This document shows positions 11,127-22,044 of a stretch of DNA of 64,000 nucleotides, piece by piece (within the stretch, counting starts at the first letter, position 1; each line of letters starts with the position of its first letter). The position numbers and the translations under genes were made by a program. The notes beneath the pieces are model-generated. The model did not search any database. It was not told the DNA's origin and saw only the letters and a program-made list of their open reading frames with translations. This stretch comes from Prorocentrum cordatum. Taxonomy: Eukaryota; Sar; Dinophyceae; Prorocentrales; Prorocentraceae. The stretch covers positions 37,501 through 101,500 of the forward strand of contig CAUYUJ010012758.1 of the NCBI GenBank assembly GCA_963575745.1, read 5' to 3'.

Positions 11127-12080
11127 AAGTAGCAGCTGACTTAAGACCGTCTTTTCTCGTCAGCGTGTAGGAGAACAGGAGGCGGACAGAAAACGTTTGT
11201 TCTTTACAGGCCGTCCAGCGTATATGTTCTTAACCTAGTGTGCATCAGTCTCTTGTCAGAACCGCTAGCAGGGAAGACGGAGCAGGCCCAGTTCCTTTTG
11301 AAGAAAAAACAACATGACAAATAACGCAAGAAGTTGGATACGCGCTACGGGGAGGAGGAGGAGGAGGAGGAGGAAGAAAAGGAGGAGGAGGAGGCGAGAG
11401 ACAGTAGGAGGTGGATGAGAAGAGGAAGTGGGCGAGGAGGACTCCCCTTGCGTGTGGTCCCCCGCCTCGGTTTTCTCGATCAACAAAGTATTCCCGCTCA
11501 AGTTCCAGTTGCTGCGTTCACACTATATGAAGGAGCGGACGGGGAAGGAGGACCAGGGGAAGGCGGAGGAGCTGAGCTGAAGGAAAATTGGGAAGATGAG
11601 GAAGGAGGAGGATGAGGACGAGAACGGAGAGCAGCAGCAGCAAAACGAACTGGAGCGTAAGGAGCGGGAGGACCAGGAGGACCAAGGGGAGGCGGAGAAC
11701 GACGAGGAAGGACTACGCAGGGGCGAGAGCGCCATTCTGACCGACGGGAGCTAAGCGCCGATCCGAGAATGAGGCCCATACTGAAGCAAGAGGACCGTTT
11801 TGAAACACAGAAAACAATCGGATTGTTCATTAAAGTCAGGAGTACCGTTTTTGTCACATTCGGTTTGCGAAAACAAGTCGCGAAGAGGTCTGGACATTTT
11901 CCGGGCAGAGTCAGGGGAGAGAGGTCATGTGTAATTGACATTCTATCCCTCCTTCCCATCCCTTCACATTGCGCGGATATGCTTGTAGCCGCGGACTTTG
12001 TCTTAGCCGACCTGGAAATCCACAAAATCACAACGAACAAAACATTGCATTATGCGCAGTCGGAAAAAGGATAGTTGTCT
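11127..12080. other. No supported gene; GGA-rich blocks
   Basis: Purine blocks at 11348-11410 and 11535-11715 (GGA, GAGGAC, GGAGGA). The remaining sequence has no recognisable motif on either strand. Confidence 0.5.
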
Positions 12081-12084
12081 GTGC

Positions 12085-12390
12085 GACCTGGGGAGACCTT
12101 TGTGGCCTGTCGGGCCTGTGAGACTTGCGAGACCTGTGGGACCCGTGGCACCAGCGGGACTTGCGGGACTTGTGTGGCTTGGTGGACTTGTGTGGGACTT
12201 GTGAGACATGCGACACTTTTTGGGACTTGCGGGACTTGTCGGACCTGTTAGACTTGTAGGGCACGCGAGACTTGCGAAACATGTGTGATTGGCTGAGCTT
12301 GTTTGACTACTGGGACTTGCGGAGCGAGTCGCGACATTTGTGGGTCAAGTGGGACATTTGGGACCTGCGGTGCCTGCAAGATCAGTGGGA
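12085..12390 (+). repeat. GGGACTTGY 9-10 bp tandem repeat
   Basis: About thirty degenerate units of GGGACTTGC/GAGACTTGT run from the phrase ctggggagac to about 12390. On the minus strand they read as a KSRKSHKS-like basic peptide. I treat it as a minisatellite. Confidence 0.75.
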
Positions 12391-12724
12391 TCCAGAAAGA
12401 GTTCCCCGCGCTGGGGCGGGAGCGCCATTCTGAACAACTGGAGCACAGCGCCGATACGAAAATGATGCCCACGCTGCTACGAGAGCAGCGTGGGTGAAAA
12501 CATGTTAACGATCGGACGGTCATAAAAAAAATAATATAAAACAGTTCGCGCAAACTGTGCGTAAACAAAACGACGCGGAGGGATCGAACTGTGAAAAGCA
12601 CGAAAGAAAAGTTCGCCCGCGCAAAAACATGTGCGTAAAAAACAGTTGCGCGGAGGGGGGCGGCAACTCTCGGGACATAGTTGGGGGAGAACAGAGAGCA
12701 GCATTCACAGTGCAATTTCGGAGG

Positions 12725-12890
12725 GGAGGGGGGGAGGGAGGGAGGGAGGGAAGTAGGGAGGGAAGGAGGAGGGGGAGGAAGAGGAAGAGGAGGAGGAGGA
12801 GGAGGAGGAGGAGGAGGAGGTGGAGGAGGAGGAGGAGGACGAGGAGGAGGAGGAGGAGGAGGAGGAGGACGACATCGGCGACGAGAGCGA
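12725..12890 (+). repeat. GGA/GGGA purine tract
   Basis: (GGGA)n followed by (GGA)n with rare GAC units. The region to 13200 (GAGCAGC-rich, then GC-rich) shows no gene that I can support. Confidence 0.9.
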
Positions 12891-13209
12891 GGAGTGAACA
12901 AAGAGGACGAGAAGCACGGGAGGAGAAGCAGCAGAAGGAGGAGGAGCAGCAGGACGGCGGCGGCGAGGAGCAGAGCCCCAGCCCTTCCCCGCGACGCGCC
13001 CCGCGGCGCCCGCCCGCTTCCAGGAGCACGCCGAGCAGATCCGCCTCGCCGCCCGGCGCTTCGTGGAGTGGTTGCAGGAGGGCGAGGACTGAGCGGGGCC
13101 AGCGCCCCGGCCTCGTCCGTGGGCCGAGGGGATGCCTCAGGGACGACGACGAGGGCAAACATTTGCCTGGCGAAGGACCCAACCATGTGCAATTGTGAGT
13201 GCCGCAGCT

Positions 13210-14215
13210 GTGGGTATCATGTTCGGTGGTGCTCCCTATGGACCACGAAACGCTGCACTGGGCGGGGGACGCCTGTGGACACCGCCACTGGGGCCTCAGG
13301 TGGAGCTCTCTATGGGGGAGACGCCGTGCTGATTTTGGGAGGCGCATGTGAACGGGTTCATTGAGGCCTTCGGTGGAGCTCCATATGGGGCTACGAAATG
13401 TTGTATTGGGCGGAGGAAACGCATGTGGACGGTTCTACGGTGGCTTTCGGTGGAGCACCCTTATGGGGCCACGAAGCATTGTATTGGGGGGAAACGCATG
13501 TAGACTTTGCTACCGAGGCTTTCGGTGGAGTTCCTTATGGGGCCACAAAACGCTACATTGGGTGGAGGAGACGCATGTGGGTGGTGCCTTTGTGGCCTCC
13601 AGTTGAGCCCTATGGGGCCACGAAACGCCGTGTTGGGTGGGGGAGACGCATATGGACACGGCCACTGGGGCATTGGGTGGACCTCCCCTATGGGGCCACG
13701 AAACGCCGTGCTGTATGGGGGGGACGCATGTGGACACCGCCACTTGGGCCTTGGGTGGACCACCCTATGGGGCCACGAGACGCCGTGTTGGGTGGGGGAG
13801 TCGCATTGTGGACACCGCCACTGGGGCCTTGGGTGGACCTCCCTATGGGGCCACGAAACGCCGTGCTGGTGGACACCGCCACTGGGGCCTTGGGTGGACC
13901 TCCCGATGGGGCCACGAAACGCCGTGCTGGGTGGGTGAGACGCATGCGGACACCGCCAGTGGGGCCTGGGGTGGACATCTCTATGAGGCAACGCAACTCC
14001 GTGCTGGGTGGGGGGGACGCGTGTGGACACCGCCACTGCGGCCTTGGGTGGACCTCCCTATGGAGCCACGAGACGCCGTGTTGGGTGGGGGAGACGCATG
14101 TGGACACCGCCACTGGGGCCTTGGGTGGACCTCCCGATGGGGCCACGAAACGCCGTGCTGGGTGGGCGAGACGCATGTAGACACCGCCACTGGGGCCTTG
14201 GGTGGACCACCCTAT
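13210..14215 (+). repeat. 77-bp minisatellite array
   Basis: About thirteen tandem units. In the right-hand part the period is exactly 77 bp (the phrase CGCATGTGGACACCGCCACT begins at 14095, and its one-base variant at 14172). Left-hand units are more diverged and right-hand units nearly identical, with one shortened unit near 13865. Because 77 is not a multiple of three, the three frames rotate through consecutive units, and all of them plus two minus frames stay open for hundreds of codons (GPRNAVLGGGDACGHRHWG; GATKRRVGWGRRMWTPPLG). Coding potential cannot be inferred from openness here. Confidence 0.85.
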
Positions 14216-14600
14216 GATGATGCTGATGATAAGGATGAGGATGAGGATGATGCTGAGGATAGTGAGGATGCTGAGGATGCTGGTGATGCTGATACTGATG
14301 ATGATAAAGATGATGATGACGACGATGAGGACATGCGCAGGGCAGAGGCAGGGATGGGAGGAGGGAGGAGGGGAGGAGGGAGGAGAGGAAGGAAGGAAGG
14401 AAGGAAGGAAGGAAGGAAGGAAGGAAGGAAGGAAGGAAGGAGGGAAGGAAGGAGGGAGGGAGGGAAGGAAGTAGGGAACGCGACAACCGTCTCTTCAAAA
14501 CGAGGACCCAACACCACAGGACGGTTGGGGAGAAGAGAAGGAGGAAGAGAAGGAGGAGGAGGAGGAGGAGGAGGAGCAGGGATGATGCGGAGAAGGAGCA
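14213..14600 (+). repeat. GAT, GGAA and GGA microsatellites
   Basis: A (GATGAT/GAGGAT) tract at 14213-14330, a (GGAA)n/(GGGA)n tract at 14355-14470 and a GGA tract at 14530-14605. They abut the last 77-bp unit directly. Confidence 0.9.
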
Positions 14601-14639
14601 GGGACGATGACGAGCGGGCCGAGGAGATACCTCAGGTCG

Positions 14640-15050
14640 GTACGATCGGAATGGGCACGGAAAGAACGGGCACGAAGATTGACAGTATTTGTTGTCCGTT
14701 TCGAACCAGGCGTTTTCGCCAGGTTTCGGGCCGCGAGACCCTCACAGATCGATCCAGCTAAGAAAATGGCGCAGAAGGATGGGGTTTGGCGTTCTGGTTG
14801 TGATTGTTCCCGATGTTGCGTTTTCGGAAAACTTCGGACCCCAGAAAAGACCGACAGCGCTTCTTGCTCATTTTGAACAGGGTCCGCTGTCCGTGCCACC
14901 GCGTGCGTTGTTCACTTGAGACAAAATGCCGCCTGCCCCACAGCGGCCGCTGTTGGTTTGGGACAACATTTGTCGTTGGTTTTTCCGTGCCCATTTTGCA
15001 GACGTCCAAATCAAGCGCAACGTTAGGGGGGGATATGGCCGGGAATTGTG
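14640..15050 (+). repeat. Dispersed repeat related to 25.9 and 51.2 kb
   Basis: The phrase GCGTTTTCGCCAGGTTTCGG plus CGAGACC-TCACAGATCGATCC is shared with 25890-25960. The phrases ACGGGCACGAAG-TTGACAG and CCTGCC-ACAGCGGCC-CTGT are shared with 51190-51350. Copies are diverged and I cannot fix the ends. No ORF is common to them. Confidence 0.5.
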
Positions 15051-15387
15051 GCTTAGCGTGTCGCGCCGCTGGTTCTGGCCCACCCCGAAAAAACGGGCGA
15101 GAGAGGATCAGCTGGAAGTTTGTCTGTCTCAAAAGCCTCGCGGCTGCGTGCTAGGCACCAGCCTTAGGCTTGCCCAGCTTCTTCTGAACCAAGATGCTGT
15201 GATTCCATCACACGTGCAGCCAGTTCTGGCCCACCGCATTTCGGCGCGAAACGCTCAATCCACATCCCAGTCCCCAGGCGTCAACGTCCCGAGCCTTCCG
15301 AGCTTCCCGCCTCGCGGAGCGGAGCGGCACGCGATCCACTTGTGAGGCATAGCGTGTCGCCGGGGCCGCCGCGGCGACACGCTAAGC
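15051..15387 (+). mobile_element. Double-hairpin element, copy 1 (carries an insertion)
   Basis: Begins GCTTAGCGTGTCGC and ends GCGACACGCTAAGC, an exact 14-bp terminal inverted repeat. The right end is itself a hairpin: AGCGTGTCGCCG at 15351-15362 pairs perfectly with CGGCGACACGCT at 15372-15383. The internal phrase GTCAACGTCCCGAGCCTTCC then GCGGAGCGGAGCG is shared with the copies at 17.1, 23.2 and 32.0 kb. It is about 150 bp longer than the other copies because of an insertion. No coding capacity is visible. Confidence 0.75.
15085..15235 (+). other. Insertion flanked by a 13-bp direct repeat
   Basis: GTTCTGGCCCACC occurs at 15072-15084 and again at 15223-15235, once on each side of about 138 bp that is absent from the other three double-hairpin copies. 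This is the footprint expected of an insertion with target-site duplication, although unequal exchange could also produce it. Confidence 0.5.
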
Positions 15388-15599
15388 ACAATGTTGCGAC
15401 CGTATGCAGGGGGGAACCCAGACATGCTCGCGTCGGGAAGGAAACGCGACACAAGGTTTTTGACCGCTTTCGGCCTTCAGGGACCCTCGCGGGGCCCCGG
15501 GACCACAAACAACGGTTCGGGATGAAAGCCAGCCTTGAGGAAAGTATCGCAATTTCAAGGGACCCCGCATTGAAAGAATCAAGGCATCTGACGTCGGGG

Positions 15600-15965
15600 G
15601 GAAGGCATCGACCCGCGATCACCCATTCATCGCCGATGGGGGGCCCGATAGCCCACTCCGCCCAGGACCGTGCAGGTTTGCTACCGGGGTTCTGTCGAAG
15701 ACGTATTGCCCATTCCAGGTCGACGTTTCCCACCCTGAGTTGGTCCCCCCCTGACGTTCCCCCTCAGAAGGGATGCCAGACGCACGCGCCACTGGCGCGA
15801 AACGTTTGGGGGGGGGCGCCGCGCGCGAGGGTAAACGATCTTCGGATGTTTGCGGTTGCTCTTGGAGGTTCTCTCCTGCCTCGGGGTGCGTTCCGGCTGC
15901 GCCTCTCCGAGGGCGTTCTGCGGGAGCGGATCGTCCCGAAGGGCCACCAGAGATCCGAATTACGA
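15600..15965 (+). repeat. Dispersed composite repeat following a double-hairpin element
   Basis: The phrases GGCATCGACCCGCGATC, CGCCCAGG and, later, CTGCCTCGGG-TGCGTTCC-GCTGCGCCTC-CCGAGGGCGTT match the stretch 32230-32620 in the same order. The second phrase also occurs at 24600-24730. It travels downstream of the double-hairpin element at two loci. Confidence 0.55.
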
Positions 15966-16129
15966 TTTGAAAATTAGGTGGATTCTTTTCAGTTACACAA
16001 TATAAATACTAATGTCCTCTCTCCCCCGAAGACGCTGGTTAGGTGTCCTGGTGTCATTCGCGTGTTGTCTTTGACACACAGGATGACGCCGAATTAGTAA
16101 TTCATATGTGCGTTTTCAATCCGATCGTT

Positions 16130-16420
16130 TTAAGCCTTTTCCGAATGACGTTCCTGCTACAGCGCTGGCTCCATTGCCCCGTTCTCGATCCTTCCAGATC
16201 ATGTTCCGGCTGTAGCGCTACTCATTGCATCGTTTCGGTTCTTCCAAATCGTGTTCTTGTTGCAGCGTTGGCTTCGTTTCTGCGCTTCCAGTCCTTCCAA
16301 ATCACGCTCCCACTGCAGCGCTGGTCTCATTTCTGCGATTTGGGTTCTTCGAAATCGTGCTCCCGTTGCAGCATGTTACGCTTCCCGCGTTCCAGACCAT
16401 CCGTTTGCATGTCCCGTCCT
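16130..16420 (+). repeat. 53-bp tandem repeat
   Basis: About five units headed by TTCCAAATC, with heads at 16192, 16242, 16295 and 16348, so the spacing is 50, 53 and 53 bp. Each unit carries TGCAGCGCTGG-like and TTTCTGCG phrases. Frames over it are open but repetitive. Confidence 0.7.
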
Positions 16421-16684
16421 GTGTCATTTCTGGCTTCCCTCTGACCTTGTCGAAATGAGTCGCGTTCTCGACGCGATACCATGCTATGCTGTGCTATACC
16501 ATGCATCGCGCACTCTCGGGATCATCGCCCTGTTCGACCTCCGACTGTGTGAATAGAGAGGATATCTACGCAACGGTAAGGGATGGGAGTGAGGGGAAGG
16601 ACGTCAGATATGACGCTTGCGCACCTAGCGTGTCCTCCTCCACCTCCTCATCGCCCCTCTCCACGCCCTCCTGAGGGGGAGTAG

Positions 16685-16715
16685 GTTGACTTGGGGGAGG
16701 AGGAGGAGGAGGAGG

Positions 16716-16757
<42 letters not shown>

Positions 16758-16760
16758 CCG
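16685..16760 (+). repeat. GGA and GGAGCA repeat
   Basis: A (GGA)n block followed by six GGAGCA units. Confidence 0.85.
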
Positions 16761-17135
16761 GGCTGGGAATACGTTCGGCGGAGAGCCCAGGGGGGAAGGC
16801 GTGGAAGATGTCCCAGAAGACGCGAGGGATTCTGAGAAGCCCCGCCGCTTTCTGAGAAGGCCTGTCCCCTCTCACTTCCCCCCTGGGCTCGCCGCCTATG
16901 CTTCTTTGATCTCGCTCACGCCTGCCCATCTTCCATGAATTTCAAGACGCTGGACATGAGGGCCACTTTGGGTTCAGGGGGGGGTCTGTCGCTCTCTTTA
17001 GATCCAGGTTCGGGCAACCCGCTCGTGGCCGAGGTTCTACGCGGCCAGACAAGCCCCTTCGTTGCGCACTCACCGCTTGTCTTTGGTAGCACGACATCCG
17101 CATTCTGGAACCAGCCTACGGTCGGGAAATGTTGG

Positions 17136-17286
17136 ATAGCGTGTCCCTGCGCTGGTTCTGCACGCTGTCCACTTCCCAGCGCCTCAGCGCCAACGTCCCG
17201 AGCTTCCCGCCCCGCGGAGCGGAGCGACAAGTCCGCTCGCATGGCACAGCGTGTCGCCCGAGCCGCCGCTGCGACACGCTGAGCAG
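17136..17286 (+). mobile_element. Double-hairpin element, copy 2
   Basis: A short copy: degenerate left end TAGCGTGTCCC, shared core CAACGTCCCGAGCTTCCCGC and GCGGAGCGGAGCGAC, and an intact right hairpin in which CAGCGTGTCGC pairs with GCGACACGCTG. Confidence 0.7.
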
Positions 17287-17329
17287 AAGCTCAGGGGGCT
17301 GATCCGCCGTCCGCCGCGCGTGCCCGCCG

Positions 17330-17660
17330 TCGCCGCTTCAGGGGGGTATTTGGGGCTGCCTTTGGCGTCTCCTGGGCCGCCCCGGGACCGCCTGGAGCCG
17401 TCGCAGGGCCCTCCTGGAGGCCTCTTGGCCCGTCTCGGGTCGCCGGGGAGGGCGTCTGAGCGAGTTTGCCAAAATGGTCGGTTTTCCCCTAGGAACTGGA
17501 CCAGTTTTGGCTTGTTGGCACCCTCGCGGGGGGTGCTGTGGAAGCTCTCGGGTGGCGTCTTGGAGGCTTCGAGGGCTGTCTTGAAGCCATCGGGGTTCGT
17601 CGAGAAGCCCCTGAGGGGCATGCCGAAGCCATGCAGGCCGTCCAGGACCATCTCTGAGGC
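17330..17660 (-). repeat. Phased 10-11 bp array, minus orientation
   Basis: GGCCTCTTGG/GGTCTCGGG-type units are the reverse complement of the CCCAAGACGG array that dominates 33.7-44.2 kb. The array is degenerate and short. Confidence 0.55.
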
Positions 17661-17689
17661 GGCCGAGTGCGCCGCGCCGGCACATGTCA

Positions 17690-19120
17690 CACAGACCTCC
17701 CCTCCAAAGCGGCCAGACGGGACCCCCCCGGGAGGGGTTTGGGGCATGCCGTAGACCACAAAGAGTCGGCGGACTTGTTCGAATTCGGATACAATGGCGG
17801 CAATGGCGGGTCCACAGCAAAATATGCGGTATGGTTTCATAAGGTTTGGTGGTTGTCATTGCCTTTTTGGTACAAGGCGTTGGTGTTTGCTTTGAGTGAT
17901 GTTGCCGAATTGTTCTATACAAAAGGGTAACTTAAGGTAGGTGTCGCCCACCACGACACACAGACCGGTTGTTAGAACATTGAATAGGGTTTGGACACAA
18001 CAGCAGAAAGCATTTCGATATGTCTACGCTTCTACTAGATACGCAAATACGGACCCCCACCGTTCAAACAACACAAATACAAAGTCACAAGGCTTAGAGG
18101 AATACCAGCCAGGTGTCTTTCAAATAAAACAGCTTGGCATGTGTTGTATGTTGTGGGCCCGCGAGTACAATGTATTCCGCATTTTCTTTCTCAATCTGAC
18201 ATTGAACTCTGAAATACACCCTCGTTGTAGTTCCATATTCTTCAAACCCTCGGGGGACAGAAACGTTATTTCATGGTGTGTAGTTGTTGAGACGTCATGC
18301 CATGGCCAAACCATGTCCAAACACAGTGCTAAGTCCCGTTGTGGAGCTACCGGCACCTCTGCTTCCACCTGTAGATGGGTCATTTCGTTTGTTTCGAATC
18401 GCGAGGTGAGTGTGCATTCGCAGTTGCACGTCCATTCTACATGTTCATGCGCATTTGCATAAACACACGTCCATGACTCCTGCAGTCAGGGAAGAGGGCA
18501 GCAAAACGAAATGTTGGGGTGTTGACGAGCACGTTCTAGATCATACGTCAGCGAAGTTGCGAAGGACCCCCCTTGGCCCTACCAACCTGCCACTATGCCG
18601 AGGCAAGCCAGCGCGTCGCGCGTCTGAATCGGCGGCAACGGGTCTCCCCCCCTCTACGTCGCAAGAGTTGCGCCCGGCTGCCTTGCCAGGTGGAACCCGC
18701 GGCATCGACGGTGAGATCGTGTGCGTAGCTTGCGTGATACAGGCCCGATGTCTTTGTTTTTCCATCCACGCCTGGCAGAAAGTCTAGCGAGAGCCCTGTT
18801 CAGGGCCAGGGCGAGCAGGGGCGTCCAGGACGGCTGTTCCTTTCTTTCGCCTTCGAGGGATCGACGAGTTGACATCCCTTCCGCGGCGGAAGCCAGCGGA
18901 TGCAAAACGGAGGCGAATCCGCCTGCGGAAGCCGGCGGAAGTGAACACATGCGTCCCTTGAAGGGTTATATTTTGGAGGGAGTCGGGGTTTCAGGAACTG
19001 GCAGCATTTACAAGCGATCCCTTTGTACGGTACACCAAGAAATCTCCGCATCGAGAGTGTGATCCCGCCCACGTGAGCAAGGTTACAGAAATTAGCACGT
19101 CCATGTTGTAGACAAGCTGA
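17690..19120. other. No supported gene
   Basis: Moderate-GC, unique-looking DNA. Frames of 60-170 codons on both strands show no motif that I recognise. Nothing structural stands out by eye. Confidence 0.45.
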
Positions 19121-19149
19121 GTCATGAAGTTTGTCAGGGTGCCCACAGA

Positions 19150-19206
19150 AGCATCCCTCCTCCTCTCTTCCTCCTCCTCCTCTTCATCCTCTTTCTCTCT
19201 CTGTCC

Positions 19207-19240
<34 letters not shown>

Positions 19241-19275
19241 TTCCCTCTTTATTCGTATATGTATTTATATATATA
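19150..19275 (+). repeat. CT-rich and TCC microsatellite
   Basis: CCTCCT, (CT)n and TTCTCT runs, ending in a short TATATA tract at about 19255-19280. Confidence 0.85.
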
Positions 19276-19339
19276 TATGTGTGTCCCTCTCCCCTTCTGT
19301 CAGTTTATATTTGTGCGTATCAATTCACATGTCTTTCGT

Positions 19340-19437
19340 TGTCTCATCGTCATCGTCATCATCATCATAATCAGCAGCAGCATCACCGTCATCAGAAGCA
19401 TAATTATCAGCATCGTGATCGACTTTGTCAGCATCGC

Positions 19438-19473
<36 letters not shown>

Positions 19474-19476
19474 GAT

Positions 19477-19514
<38 letters not shown>

Positions 19515-20030
19515 CCATCATCAGCAGGATCGTCGCCACTGTCATCAGCATCACCATCATCATCGCCGTCGTCGTCCGCATCAGTATCATCAGCATCAGC
19601 ATCATCATCATCAGCATCATCATCATCATCATCATCGTCGTCGTCGTTGTCGTCGTCATCATCAGCAGCATCATCTTCCTCTTCAGCATCCTCATCGTGA
19701 TCATCAGCAGCAGCATCATCATCCGCATGCTCGTCCTCGTCCTCGTTCTCTTCCGCATGATCCTCATTCCTCCTCCTCCCCCCACGGTCCGTCCTGCTCC
19801 TCATCCTAACTCTACCGATGCCCCTCCTCCTCCGTCTCCTCCTCCTACTCCTCCTCGTGCTCCTCCTCATCCTCATGCTCCTCATCATCATCAGCATCAG
19901 CATCGGCATCATCAGCCTCATCAGCAAGAGCATCATCGTCATCAGCAGCATCATCATGATCATCATCGTCATCATCGTCATCATCATTCTCGTCCTCGTC
20001 CTCGTTCTCATCCACATGATAATCAGTCGT
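19340..20030 (+). repeat. CAT trinucleotide domain
   Basis: Nearly 700 bases dominated by CAT with CAG, CGT and CCT variants. Translations are polyhistidine, polyisoleucine/serine, or polyaspartate/polymethionine on the minus strand. These are shadows, not genes. Confidence 0.9.
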
Positions 20031-20059
20031 CCTCCTCCCGCCATTATCCTACCTCCTCC

Positions 20060-20300
20060 TAATTCTACCGATGTTCTTCCTCCTGCTCATCCGCCTCCTC
20101 CTCATCCTCCTCCTGCTCCTCCTCCTCCTGATCATCCGCCTCATCATTCTCCTCCTCCTCCTCCTCATCCTTTCACTCCTCAGACATGTATCGAATCGGA
20201 TGATCGTTGATAGGGATTCCCTCTCACCTTCCTCGTCTCTCTCATCCTCCTCCTCCTCCTCCTCCTCCTCCTCCTCCTCCTCCTCCTCCTCCTCCTGGAC
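20060..20300 (+). repeat. CCT trinucleotide tract
   Basis: CCT repeats in two blocks (about 20070-20175 and 20240-20297). The second block abuts the decayed PPR repeats. Confidence 0.9.
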
Positions 20301-20309
20301 GCGGACGCT

Positions 20310-21110
20310 GGTGCTGAGCGAAACGCGCGGGTGGGCCACGATCAGCTACAACGTTGGGAGCAGTCCGTGTGAGAAAGGGCGAGCGCAGTGGTAGCGGACG
20401 CTGGTGCTGAGCGAAACGCACGGGCGGGCCACGATCAGCTACAACGTTGGGAGCACGTCGTGCGAGAAAGGGTGAGCGCAGTGGCAGTGGACGCTGGCGC
20501 TGGGCAAAACGCGCGGGTGGGCCACGATCAGCTACGACGCTGGGAGCAGTCCGCGCGAGAAGGGGGGCGCGCAGTGGCCGCGGATGAGGGGAATGCACCC
20601 CGCAGACCCTGGCGCTGCGAGAAAACGGCTGCGAGAAGTGGTAAGCCATGATAGAGCCCGACGGCATCTCATTAACTCCGCTAAGAACAGTCGTGCACAA
20701 AAGTACAGGGGCGTACATCACCAACTACAGTGCTGGGAAAAGCTCGTGTGCGGAACGCTGGGGAGCAATCGTGCGAGGCAGGGTTGCATTTCATCGGGAG
20801 CCAGTCGAAAGCCTCTTGCGAGAAACGGGGGGCGAAGCTGGAGCCCAATATCGTCGGGAGCGCCAGCGCCAGCCTCTTGCGACAAGCGGGGGGCGAAGCT
20901 GGAGCCTAATTTCGTCGGACGTGTTCTACGCCGAAGGGTTGAGATCAATTCATGCGAGAACACTTCGGGGATCGTGGGGCCGGGAAGGATCTCACCTACA
21001 GTGCAGGGATCGGGTCGTGCGAGAACCAAGGCAGTGGCAGCAGGTCCTGTTGCCGCGGGGATCCGACGAGCCCGTCCAGGCTACCGTGTCGAGATCAGCT
21101 CGCGGAAGAT
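20310..21110 (+). pseudogene. Decayed PPR-repeat gene
   Basis: The phrase ATCAGCTACAACGTTGGGAG recurs with spacing of about 92-93 bases (near 20341, 20434 and 20526). It translates to ISYNVGSSPCEKGRAQW, ISYNVGSTSCEKG and ISYDAGSSPREKGGAQW, clearly the same repeat as ISYNAGISACEKGEQWQ at 33 kb but four residues shorter per unit. Later traces (TNYSAGKSSC, GGEAGAQYRRE in another frame) continue to about 21100. In-frame stops and frame changes show that it is no longer a gene. PPR proteins normally bind organellar RNA sequence-specifically. Confidence 0.65.
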
Positions 21111-21784
21111 TTTGTGAGAGAAGCCCTTTTGAGGCAAGCCCTCAGACGGCACGGCGTTCTGGCTCGGCTAGGGGGAGGCCCGATGCGTCCAGGACGACCC
21201 GCGGCGCGATTCCATGGGGCATCGTGTTCGTTCGACCAGCAGAATCCAGCAGAATCCTCGTCCTCCTCCTCCTCCTCCTCCCCTCCGGGCCCGATCTGCG
21301 CACACCCTGCCAAGGCCCGGCTGTGTTGCAAGACTTCAGGCGGTTGGGCCAGCCACCACAAGAATGTCTTGAGATACTGGTGCCCATCGACAGTGGTGCC
21401 CAACTAGATCTCAATCGCCTCAATGGGCCCCACGACGGGTTCTTTTCGAGCGAGGGATGGCACGTCTTCCCACATGAGTCGGCTTACGAGTGCCACATCC
21501 CGCGTCTTGGGGTGGCGAGGTGGGCGGTGGTGGTGACGGACGGGGATGGAATGCTTTTTGAGGGTGGTGCCAATGACCGAGGCACCCCTACAGGCAGTCC
21601 GTGATGGAAATGATTTCGCAGTTATCCAGCTGTCTGGAATACAGTGCTGAGCCCAGGCGCTCAGCTCCATACAGTTGGACCGAGGTATAAGATCGTGGTC
21701 GGTTCGGGAAGGCTACCCTAACCTTCTGTATGTTTGCTGAATGCTCTTGTGCATTCTGAGGAAGGTACGTGGAAGGTACGTACT
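21111..21784. other. No supported gene
   Basis: A short CCT block at 21258-21285 and otherwise unremarkable sequence. A plus-frame stretch LVPIDSGAQLDLN near 21380-21420 resembles an aspartic-protease active-site phrase, but there is no supporting domain around it. Confidence 0.4.
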
Positions 21785-22044
21785 CTTGCATGTTCTGTGT
21801 GTTTTGGTCGTCGGAGGGTCTCATGCTCTTGAGGGATGTTCTTCTGGCCTAGGTCCGATTGTGTAGATTGTGCTGGCACAGCTGATTGCGCCACAGACCC
21901 TCGGATGGCGGCGGGGACCCAGCACCCGAGGGCCCACTGGCGGACCCAAGTGCACGATAAGCTGGACGACTCGGCCGACCAGAAGATCCCGTCTCACTGC
22001 TCTGCGGATGACGTCGCCGACGGCCTCCTCACCTGCTGCCCATG
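21785..22044 (+). repeat. Left arm of a 260-bp inverted repeat pair
   Basis: Matches the reverse complement of 23815-24074 over 260 bp without a single indel and with about seven mismatches counted by eye. It starts CTTGCATGTTCTGTGTGTTT and ends CTCCTCACCTGCTGCCCATG. Sequence outside the arms does not match. The frame MFFWPRSDCVDCAGTADCA is open across both arms, but I cannot assign it. Confidence 0.9.

Noticed and set aside
13210-14215. A gene encoding the GPRNAVLGGGDACGHRHWG repeat protein
   Set aside because: The unit length is not a multiple of three and all frames are equally open, so no frame is favoured.
19340-20030. Polyhistidine or polymethionine/aspartate 'proteins' in the CAT domains
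   Set aside because: Composition shadows of CAT microsatellites, open in many frames on both strands.
21380-21425. Aspartic protease active site (VPIDSGAQ)
   Set aside because: A single short phrase with no flap, second motif or polyprotein context; chance match is likely.
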